Assembly: GCF_029852145.1 (NCBI RefSeq)
Contig: NC_079970.1
Span: 8,985,662-9,049,661 of the forward strand
Length of the DNA stretch: 64,000 nucleotides
Direction: 5' to 3'
DNA from: Microplitis mediator
Lineage: Eukaryota > Arthropoda > Insecta > Hymenoptera > Braconidae
The position numbers and the translations under genes were made by a program. The notes under the pieces are model-generated. The model was given only the letters and a program-made list of their open reading frames with translations, did no database searches and was not told the DNA's origin. Shown piece after piece: positions 55,263 through 64,000 of the stretch; the first letter of the stretch is position 1; each line of letters begins with the position of its first letter.

Positions 55263-56292
55263 TAGGGTGCTTCGATTCCGGCGAAAGTATTTTTTTCGTT
55301 GCTCATCAAGCAAAATATTGTTTTTTATGCTGAAACGAAAATTCCTGCCAAGTTTGAGCTCTTAATTCCAATCCTAAGTACATTCCATTTGATTTCAAAG
55401 ATTTCCCATTTAAAATACATGTAAATTAAATTACTTTTATTTTAACTTTCTAATACTCAGCTACATTTTATGATATCGACGCGGTTTTGGTCGCAAATCG
55501 TAGGGCATTTGGTGTTCTTCAAAAGTGCCCATAGTTCCTTAGCTGTAATTCCAGCTGTTTTACTAGTGTCCGTTGCGGAAGTTATTTTTCCTATGAAATT
55601 GACCTTTATTGGCTTGCAGAACGTAAACCAATGAAACTACACTAAAAATGCTAATGGAAATTTTATAGGAAATTTTATTCCCTTCAAAAAAAGTCTTATG
55701 AGTCAAGTCGCTAAAGTCCATAGTTTCTGAGTTATAGTAATTTTAATAATTTGAAAAATAAAATATAAAAAAAAAACAATTACAATTGATATTTTATTTT
55801 TCAAATTATTAAAATCACTATAACTCGGAAACTATGGACTTTAGCGACTTGACTCATAGGACTTTTTTTGAAGGGAATAAAATTTCCTATAAAATTTTTA
55901 TTGGCATTTTTTGTGTAGTTTCATTGGTTTACGTTCTGCAAGCCAATAAAGGTCAATTTCATAGGAAAAATAACTTCCGCAACGGACACTAGTAAAACAG
56001 CTGGAATTACAGCTAAGTATCTATGGGCACTTTTGAAGAACACTAAATGCCCTACAATTTGCGACCAAAACCGCATCGATATCATAAAATGCAGCTGAGT
56101 ATTAGAAAGTTAAAATAAAAGTAATTTAATTTACATGTATTTTAAATGGGAAATCTTTGAAATCAAATGGAATGTACTTAGGATTGGAATTAAGAGCTCA
56201 AACTTGGCAGGAATTTTTGTTTCAGTATAAAAAACAATATTTTGCTTGATGAGCAACGAAAAAAATACTTTCGCCGGAAACGAAGCACCCTA
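55263..56292. mobile_element. hAT-like long foldback element, 8-bp duplication GTGACTAT
   Basis: GTGACTAT at 55255-55262 and 56293-56300 flank TAGGGTGCTTCGATTCCGGC and its near-complement (CGCCGGAAACGAAGCACCCTA). The 1,030-bp element is almost entirely two ~500-bp arms meeting near 55775, with high arm identity. It shares blocks with the element at 15112-18252 and the TAGGGTG terminus with 12632-13985. No open frame. Confidence 0.88.
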
Positions 56293-56552
56293 GTGACTAT
56301 ACATTGTCAGAGTAGTTGCATTGACTATTTAAAGTAGTTACAGGAACTATTGGATGATAAACAAACTTAAATAGTCACTGGTACATTCTTTATTTGTAGG
56401 GGGGAACTAAAAAAGTATTGTTATTATTATTGCTGAAGTATAAGTTCTGAGAAATGATATTAAATAGTTACCATAACAAAACAAAAAATATTATTAATGT
56501 TTAGTTGATACTACCACTTTCAAATAGGTTCAGGTACTATGATATAGGGGAA

Positions 56553-56566
56553 GGGGGGGGGGGGGG
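56553..56566 (+). repeat. G14 homopolymer
   Basis: An uninterrupted run of 14 G followed by further G-runs (AGGGGGTAGGGTAGG), unusual in such AT-rich DNA and able in principle to form a G-quadruplex. Confidence 0.9.
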
Positions 56567-56627
56567 TAAAAGGGGGTAGGGTAGGCAAAACGGGGTACCC
56601 CCAAAATTTGATAAAAAAAATTTTTTT

Positions 56628-57088
56628 TGAATTCTTTCGTCAACGGTTTCTCTTGAACGAATGAACCGATTTTGATGGTTGAGGTGGCATTCGACGCGGC
56701 TTATAGAGTTTTAGAGCTGATTAGATTTTGGAATCAATCCATCGAGCAAATTGGAAGTTATCCAAATAAAACATTTTTGAAAAAATTTTATTTTTGAAAT
56801 ATCTCTGAACGCACCCTACCGATTAAGTTCAAATTTCTACGGCCTCAAGACATTAACAAGCCGCGTCGAATGACACCTCAACGATCAAAATCGGTTCATC
56901 CGTTCAAGAGTTATGAATATTTACATACATACATACGTACACTCGGACATCATCGTGAAATTAGTCAGGATAGCTTCCTAGGACCTCGAAACGTCGACAT
57001 CTGATGGAAATTCGATTTTCGTAAATCGGACCGAAACCAATAACTTCCCGAATTTTTGAAAATTTACAATTTTCTTAGCGGGAAGTTA
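56628..57088 (-). repeat. Dispersed AACTTCCCGCTAAG repeat (inverted copy)
   Basis: Read in reverse it starts TTAACTTCCCGCTAAGAAAA and includes GTCCGATTTACGAAAATCGA, ATCAGATGTCGACGTTTCG and GAGGTCCTAGGAAGC, as in 22999-23748. It lacks the 3' terminal hairpin part. A TACATACATACG tetranucleotide patch lies at 56921-56935. Confidence 0.7.
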
Positions 57089-57632
57089 AAAATTTTATAT
57101 TTTAAATGGTTTTTAAACATTCCAAAATCTTTTCTGTAAATATAATTAAGCGTTACTTAAAATTTTTTTTGATAAACTTTTTCAAAAATCAATTGTCAGT
57201 TGAAAAATATTAATGACATTTGTTTTATGATAAAAACTATTGAAAATTTTTTTTCTTCTTTTGTATCCAATAAACATAAAATATAATTTTTCTTCATGTA
57301 AATTACTCTAAAAAAATTCAATTTTATCAAATTCATTTAAAATCCAGAAATTTTTTTTTTTTACTTTCTTTAGGGGGTACCCCACTTTGCCCGCAGAAAT
57401 GAAAAATTTTTTTTTTTTTACGGTAACTAAAAATTTCTTCTATTTACTTTGAATATCATTAAAAAAAAAAAGATTTAGCGTATTTGAGTCCTCGAAAACT
57501 TGGTATTTCCTTAAGTACCCCCTTTTGCCCCTCCCTCCCCTATATAGTATAAGAAACTAAAAATATTAGTTAAGATTACTATTTTTTCATCCCTTTCTAG
57601 TTACCACAACCATGCAATTTTTTCTCAGTGTA

Positions 57633-58340
57633 CACTATAAAAAAAAACGGTGTTAAAATGGACTCACACCAGTGTAACGGTGCTATCTAATCGGTGTTAA
57701 ATTGGTGTACATGCAGAGTGAATTAATTACGATATAAATATGAAAGTGTGAGTATAAGTGCTTTAAAATCTGCAAAACAGAAAAAAGTAATTATAATAAT
57801 AATATTTCGTTAAAATGAGGAAATTATCGTTAATTCAAATAAAAACAATTTTATTATCTCCAAAATAAAAAATGTCACTTTTATTAAACTGAACAAAGTG
57901 CATAAATTTTTTATCACTTACCAAATTAAGTATTTAGGAATAATATTATAATTATTTTTATTATAACTTGGATGTTTTACATAAGGTAATAACTGCTTTA
58001 AAGATGATAAATTAATCATTGATAATTTTATTTTGTTTTTCTCGTCGATTTAGCTTGCAAAGAGACGTGAACCATAAAAATATGTTTCCCTTATTTTATA
58101 CAATACCATTAACTTATGTCATTGTTGACAAATATTCTTTGGATTTCTCCATGAATTGGTATTCCGGTCATATCATTAATTTTCGAGACAATTAAAAATT
58201 TTTTTTGTATGTGAAATAAATAAATTACACTTCTGATACTTCAAAATTAAAACTAATTATTTTAACATGACTCAGTACCGGAAAAAATATTAACACCGCT
58301 ACCAGTGTTATGTTAACACCGGTTTTTATTTTCTGCAGTG
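57633..58340. mobile_element. CACTATAAAAAA MITE, sister of 24533-25205
   Basis: TA then CACTATAAAAAAAAACGGTG at the left; TTTTTATTTTCTGCAGTG at the right. The motifs (GGTGTTAAAATGGACTCACA, CAGTGTTATGTTAACACC) and core (GATGATAAATTAATCATT) match the element at 24533. It begins exactly two bases after the end of the preceding element and shares one TA with it. Confidence 0.8.
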
Positions 58341-59313
58341 TTCTGTTTCACTTTTCATGTATACAAGATCACATTGATATTGTTATCTTAATTATACCTC
58401 ATGTACATCTGCATACACTAAATGATACTGTGCATTATAATAAAATAATTCCCATACTTGAAAATGTCTTCGGATAAATAATTTAAATATATCCCCATTT
58501 TTTTATTCTTCTTTTGATCCTTTAGTATCATTTGTATGCGTAAAATAAAAATTACTGCAGTATCTTTTGAATAAAGGGTATTATCTTTTGTATATTGTTA
58601 TTAATATTTTCATCAGTTTAGTTTTATTTATAGTTAACAAAAGCGAGAATTTTTGCGCGATATTTCACACGGAGAACGCGGCAATTACGACCCGCATATT
58701 GTAACAATTATGAATTGCAGTATTGACCACTGCACGTGCAATAAATACGCTGCACTTGTAAACGTCCTTGAAAAATGCATGGGGCGAAACAAGACAGCTC
58801 GACTTATGGGAAACGTTTAGTCAGGCATTCGCGAGTATATATATAACCGTCATCCTATACTAACCGGATGCAACTTCCTGCGTAATAGACGACCCAAGCT
58901 ATTTATTTCACCCGTTTATTACCATCTTTTCAATCATCCAAGGTTCTAGTTGTCTATTCATCAGTTCTTCATCGTTCATCATTATTACCATCGTCAGATG
59001 TTATTATACATACATATATACATATATCTATGTAAAGAAAAGTAGCTATTAATTATCCAAAATATATTATAGTATAAATTATTAGATTTCAGTCGCCGCA
59101 CTTCAATAAACAATAAATCACCCATATACATATGAGTGTACAAATATATATTTCCTGACACCGTGTGATTCTTAAAAAGGGGAAAAGTGCATATATTGTT
59201 AAATGTCAATGACATAAACATATTATGTGTATAAGTATCGAGCATTTGACCATTGGCCTGATTCCCCCATGAGAATATAGATGACAAATAAAGGACCACG
59301 CGTGTGCCTAAAT

Positions 59314-59344
<31 letters not shown>

Positions 59345-59345
59345 A
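59314..59345. repeat. (AG)n microsatellite
   Basis: About 14 AG units with minor interruptions. In insects such tracts can bind GAGA-type factors; that role is not shown here. Confidence 0.9.
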
Positions 59346-59784
59346 ATAACGAACATCTAGGGAAAGGACAGGACGTGATACTGGTGGTTACTACTGGTTT
59401 AGCTTTTAACACACGGCTGTGTTCAATACATTTGTAAATGTTATTGAGAAAAAGAGTGTAACAAGAAAGAGAGTAGAGACATGAACAAACGTGTACGACT
59501 GACTCGACTGCGTTTGACCACACCCTCGATAGCCGTAAAGATTTATAGCCGTAGTGACCACGATCGTCGACAAACCATCGCCCACCCACTCACTCCTCTG
59601 CCACCTCTCTTCTCTTCATCTCTTACAAACGTACGTTCTGACTCTGTACGCGCTTGTTACCAATTCCAATCGCCGTTTCCCGTGTAACTACCAGGCGTAA
59701 ATAAATTGGGACATTGCTGTGACAAATTACAAGCAAACGGAGAGACGATAATTTTTGTCAAAATCGTTAAAAATCGTTTTGTCA

Positions 59785-59805
59785 TTTTTTTTTTTTTTTT
59801 TTTTT
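59785..59805. repeat. T21 homopolymer
   Basis: An uninterrupted run of 21 T. Confidence 0.9.
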
Positions 59806-60344
59806 CTGTCGTTTTTTTCTTGTCTTATAACTAATGCAGAGACCGTAGAAGACAATTTAGTTGGCGGATGATGATTGAGACTAAGTAATCTGATACAACA
59901 GTAGTACCGTTCCTTTTAGCTTGTTCTCTGCACTCATCGATGCGCATCAAGTCCAAAAGCTATACGACTACTCTCCTTCCACCTTTATTCCTACAAAACT
60001 CTTATATATATGTACTTAGTCTGTGTAGTCTTTCAACGCTTTTCGAGTCTCTCATCACCCGACGTGGACGAACGACATGTGCGATCGTGCCAGCGTGAAG
60101 GAGTCTAACGCGTGGATGCGTTCTCGAGTTATTGCCTCTTTCCGGTGCTTATAGGTGTCCATTACGCGAAGACCACTGACTCTCCATTGTTAACGATCCG
60201 CGACTTTCTTACTTGACTGCATGTATTTTTTTTCCTCCATCCTCTCTTACAAAACAACTAATAACTATTAGAAACTAGCGTTACAATCCAGCATATGTCT
60301 TTTTGCTTTGTTTTTATTTTTTTATAATCATTATCATCCTCATA

Positions 60345-60371
60345 ATCATCATCATCATCATCATCATCATC
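60345..60371. repeat. (ATC)n microsatellite
   Basis: Nine ATC units. Confidence 0.9.
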
Positions 60372-63184
60372 GTCGAATCGATGAGAAACTTGACTCTTTA
60401 AATTAGTATGCGACCTATTGACTTCCGTTAAGATGTATTGTGTCTACAATTCTAATGAGCAGTTTGATGGTTATCTACTAAAATTGCCTAAGATCCGATT
60501 GATAAGACCTAAATACCTCTTCCTGAGCCATTTAATTTAGTAAAAGATCTATGGCCATAAAAAAAAATAAATTGAGTTTTTTAGATTTATTGTTTTATTT
60601 TATTTTTGACCAAACGAATAGATAGTTTTAATAAATTAAGGTAAAAGTCTATTTTATTTTTATATTTTTTAGTAAAATTGAAATAGCTTTTATTTTAGTA
60701 CATGAGAAGGATAAAAAAAAAAATAAAATAAAATTAGAAATAAAATACAACAAAGTATAAGAAAAAAAGGACAAAGTACCATCTCAATTTAGTTGTGTAG
60801 TACAAAAGGGGGATATATAGTGACGGGGCAAGAGGAAAAAGGGATGATTGTTTAACGGAGCGAGAGTGCGTGGTGATCATACAGGACATTGAACAAGGCG
60901 TCGCCGACTGCGCCAAATTATAACTTATTTTATGACTTTTTTGCACCGGCCATTTAACCCTAAGGCCAAGGATTACATATAAGAGAGCGAGAGTTAGAAA
61001 AATCCATGTGGTTTTGGTGACAAATTCGTAAATTAAATCACACCCTAATAACTTCCAGCCATGGATAAATTTTTCTCCCTTTTTATTGTACATATTTTTT
61101 TTTTTTTATTTATTTTATTTATATATATACGAAAAAAAAAAAAACAAATAATGAAAGTATGAGTCGTTGGATACAAAAAAATTTAAGATAACAGTGAGTT
61201 AATTTTTCATTTGCAACGGCTATCGATAATTAATGGACTTGAAACATTTAAAACTTTTTCGGCAGTATAGGTATCTTTTGAGATATATTATTATTGCTAA
61301 GACATTTTTGTGGTGAGAGAGGTCGACAAATGAGCGAGGACCGTAAAGATATGAGAGGGTAGGCGTAGATCGAAAATTTGAAAACTGTAGAGTAGTTTGC
61401 CGCCGACGAGGTATCACGCTGTGAGACTCACTGTTTTATGGTTTCAGCCGGAGAAACTAAACTTATTACGCGACGGGGGTTGGTATCGTCTTGCCAACCC
61501 TGTATCTGTCGAGGGGGATGATTTTTTATTATTAAATCACACGTCTGCTAACGCTTGTCGCACGATTAATTTTCCATGACTGTATTCTTTATTATAAGAA
61601 AAAAAATGTGTAATCGTTTCCGGTAGTTATAAATTTCAATAATAAACATTTTTTATAGTTAAATATCTACCAACTTAAAATCTATTCTCTTCAAAAAAAA
61701 TATTTTATGTCATGAAATATATAAGTTACTTTATTTATCGAAAGTAGAAAATATAAACGTGATCACTTCATCAAACTGGATTTGTCTTATCCTCTTTTCT
61801 TTATTTTTTCATTTATTTATTTATTTTTTTTTTTTGCGTCGGGAAGTTGACTTACTCTGAGTAAAAGATTTAGATGGGAATAGAAATCTACGGGGGTTAC
61901 AGCAGAGACATAGAAAAACTTGGGGTTATGTAGTCTTGAGTCTTGAGTCCTGAAAGGGACGGCTAATTCCACCGTGATCGTATCTGATCGATATCCTTCG
62001 ACCGGCCTCACCCTCTAACGACTACCGACTGACGACTGACCTCGTGTATTTGTCTTAAAATATTTAAATCTGCCAAAGTGTCATTCACAGTAATTTTTCA
62101 TAGAGTTTTAGTTATCGTTAAAGAAAAAAGGAAGAACAAAAAAAATTTCTTTTGTCTACTTAAAGATTTAAAGTCCACCAAAGATCTACTATAGTAGTAA
62201 GTATTATATTTTCTTACCCACCAGCATGCTTCTTTTGTTTTACTTTTAAAGAGCTATTGAACTCTTGGACATGCCCTCATCAAAGTTACAGTAGGATTGT
62301 TAGATTCAAAGTTCATTCACGCAATGTCTGAGATAAAAATAAAAATAAAATAAAATTCACAAAAGTATTTGGATACAAACACTCATCATAGGGTCATTCG
62401 TTCTGGGAATAGACTGATAAGAGTTTTGACCACATATGCTATGTCCGTAAAAGTCAGTTGATTTTCGGTGACCAAGAGGATGTTATCGCGATGAGGATAA
62501 CTTTCCTACACCCTTCGTCTTATCGCCGACCAATAGATACCAAACTAAGATAGTGGGAGAATACTCGAAATTGAAGACACGCTTGAGTGATCGTTGCAGC
62601 TGTACCTCGGTCAATTAAAACTTTTTGTTGTCGACTTAGTCATAGAACATTGGAGACTTCCCACAGGAACTTGCCAATTTCATTAGAGTTAACTGATATT
62701 AGATTAAAATCTATTCTAAGAAAGTACTTTTACACCATTTTTGTGTGTAAGCGATGATTCCACAACTTCTATTACACTTTTTTTGAAAATAAAATATACA
62801 TTAATTTTATTACAATTGTTATCTTTTACAAATGATATTTAAGATAAGTGGGAAAAAAAATTGGAAATCTGTTTTCTTCCCATAGTTTTGAGCGCTCATG
62901 GGGCTCAAAAATACTTTCTCGAACGATGGATTTATTTGAGTCAAAAATTATTTTAGCTTAAATAAAGTTTAATTTTATTCTGGGGTGAAAAAATTAAAGA
63001 AATAAAAATTAATTAAGAAATGAGCAGTTTTTTTAATTTTTGTTCGCAATTATTGTTGATAAAACGAATGGACAGACAAAAATCAACAGAAGAAAAAAAG
63101 TTCAATGAGGTTTAAATCAAATCAGACTGTTTAATTATAAAATATCCGAAAAAAGTGCAGGAAATGGTTGATTTTTAAATTTTT

Positions 63185-63420
63185 TGTTGACTATTTTTTT
63201 TTAAAACTAATGAACCGATTGAATCAAATCTTGTGACGATTTCAAAATTCGGATAGTCATAGAGACATTATGAGTAACTCATGAAAAATGAGAAAGATTG
63301 TTATTTTTTAAAACTTTTGCTATCGATATCTTGACACAATAAACCGATTTTAATGTTCTTTGCAACATTCGACACGGTTATTGAAAAGAAATCATTTTTT
63401 GAACGTTTTTTAAACTTTTG
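63185..63420. repeat. Degenerate copy of the AACTTCCCGCTAAG repeat interior
   Basis: AACTAATGAACCGATTGAAT, AATAAACCGATTTTAATG and GCAACATTCGACACGG recall the TGAACCGATTTTGA and CATTCGACGCGG units of the family. Termini absent. Confidence 0.4.
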
Positions 63421-63719
63421 AAAATTTAAGAAAAAAATCATTGAATAACTTAACATTATTAAGATATGCTAACGAAAAAACGTTTAAAAATAGTTCAAAA
63501 TTAGTTTTCTCTGAACGTATTTTGCACTGAAAAAAATGACGTAATCTAGCACTTTTAAAGGAGACTAAGAAAAAAATTAACAAGATTCTAAAAACGTTAA
63601 TTTATAGTCCAATTGTTTTTTTCTTTGTATTTTCCGAAGTTTGAAAATCGTTTAAAAAAAGTTTGTTATTGTCTCAGATTTTGAAGTTTATACTAGTCAA
63701 CGCTTTTTTACACGGGCTG

Positions 63720-64000
63720 TAATCTCATCTAATCTATATATAGTTACTTGTACTATATATAAATTCTAGAAACTAATTGAAAGTAGTTATATGAACTATC
63801 CATCAATAACAGTTTTTGATTAATTATACTAACTACTGACAATTAGTTACCAGTGACCAGAACTTATCATTTAGCAATAATAATAACAATGCACTTGTTT
63901 AATTCATCCCAGCTATTAAGAAAATAATAATAATAAGTAAGTATTTTAGTTTATTTATCATTAAATAGCTCGTAACTATTCATTAAAATAGTCAATAAAA
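63720..64000. mobile_element. Inverted partial copy of the AGTTAC motif-array element, cut by the window edge
   Basis: TAGTTACTTGTACTATATAT, AAAGTAGTTATATGAACTAT and TTAGTTACCAGTGACCAG units. CAGAACTTATCATTTAGCAA followed by TAATAATAACAAT matches in reverse the block at about 56425-56460. Confidence 0.55.

Larger units (their letters stand above)
56545..57542 (+). mobile_element. TAGGGGA-ended element carrying a dispersed repeat
   Basis: The left end TAGGGGAAGGGG leads into G-runs and GGCAAAACGGGGTACCCCC. The right end is GTACCCCCTTTTGCCCC...CTCCCCTA. An inverted AACTTCCCGCTAAG repeat (56628-57088) sits inside. The remaining body aligns with 44042-45430. Confidence 0.75.
55215..57630. mobile_element. 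Motif-array element (AGTTACAGGAACTAT) split by two larger elements
   Basis: AGTAGTTGGAGAAACTATT, AAAGTAGTTACAGGAACTAT and GGTTCAGGTACTATGA units flank the inserted elements 55263-56292 and 56545-57542. The right terminus is TTTTTTCTCAGTG, ending at 57630 with TA at 57631-57632. The left terminus was not found. A second, inverted copy runs off the window edge from 63720. Confidence 0.55.
58341..63184. other. Largely unique stretch with GC-elevated islands, no confident gene
   Basis: Patches at 58650-58900, 59470-59700, 59930-60240, 60820-61000, 61380-61580 and 62390-62680 are distinctly less AT-rich and free of repeat signatures. Short frames there (68 codons at 59481-59687 +; an ATG-started 35-codon frame at 60055-60162 - beginning MDTYKHRKEAI; 60 codons at 61397-61579 +) have no recognisable domain. 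The GA tract and pyrimidine-rich stretches would suit a promoter or 5' UTR, but no start site can be fixed. AT-rich homopolymer DNA lies between the patches. Confidence 0.3.

Noticed and set aside
60055..60162. 35-codon ATG frame on the minus strand (MDTYKHRKEAI start)
   Set aside because: Plausible composition but too short, with no splice partner; mentioned only within the unique-stretch entry.

Overview
This is eukaryotic nuclear DNA: strongly AT-rich, with interrupted reading frames, GT-AG introns, microsatellites and dense families of non-autonomous DNA transposons. The style of the repeats (TA-flanked foldback MITEs, hAT-like long foldback elements with 8-bp target duplications, TAGGGGAGG-ended elements) and the ankyrin-repeat gene relics suggest an insect. 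A hymenopteran, possibly a braconid parasitoid wasp, is my best guess, but that is inference. No prokaryotic operon, intact transposase, reverse transcriptase, rRNA gene or CRISPR array was seen.

Genes are sparse. The one convincing protein-coding gene is a two-exon gene at 14466-21259 (+) for a secreted, N-glycosylation-rich protein of about 281 residues that I do not recognise. Its single visible intron (15054-21001) is mostly nested transposons. A probable last exon of an unrecognised gene lies on the minus strand at 51969-52088. Beside it are two decayed ankyrin-repeat remnants on the plus strand (52304-52567 and about 53446-54372); the second is followed by a polyadenylation signal and an A-tract, as in a processed pseudogene. 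A few short candidate ORFs are listed at low confidence.

Layout: 1-6.1 kb is mostly repeat-poor AT-rich DNA. A MITE nest lies at 6.1-7.3 kb and a GC-elevated unique island at 7.4-8.1 kb. Repeats of many families occupy 8.8-14 kb. The secreted gene and its transposon-filled intron take 14.4-21.3 kb, followed by a MITE and dispersed-repeat cluster at 21.3-29.8 kb. Quieter DNA runs from 29.8 to 37 kb, a second repeat-rich stretch from 37 to 49 kb, and repeat-poor DNA with GC-elevated islands from 49 to 51.3 kb. The ankyrin relics and more nested repeats fill 51.3-58.3 kb. Mostly unique DNA, possibly regulatory, runs from 58.3 to 63.2 kb, and a repeat runs off the right edge.

The most distinctive pattern is a guild of short elements. 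They share one of a few terminal signatures: CACGG/CACTG ends with TA duplications, or CCCG...CGGG ends. Their interiors are degenerate arrays of a short dyad-symmetric motif, and that motif differs in almost every family. At least fifteen such motif families are visible. Nesting and paralogous empty sites allow exact boundaries and relative ages to be read from the sequence. All family assignments come from reading by eye; no database search was possible.
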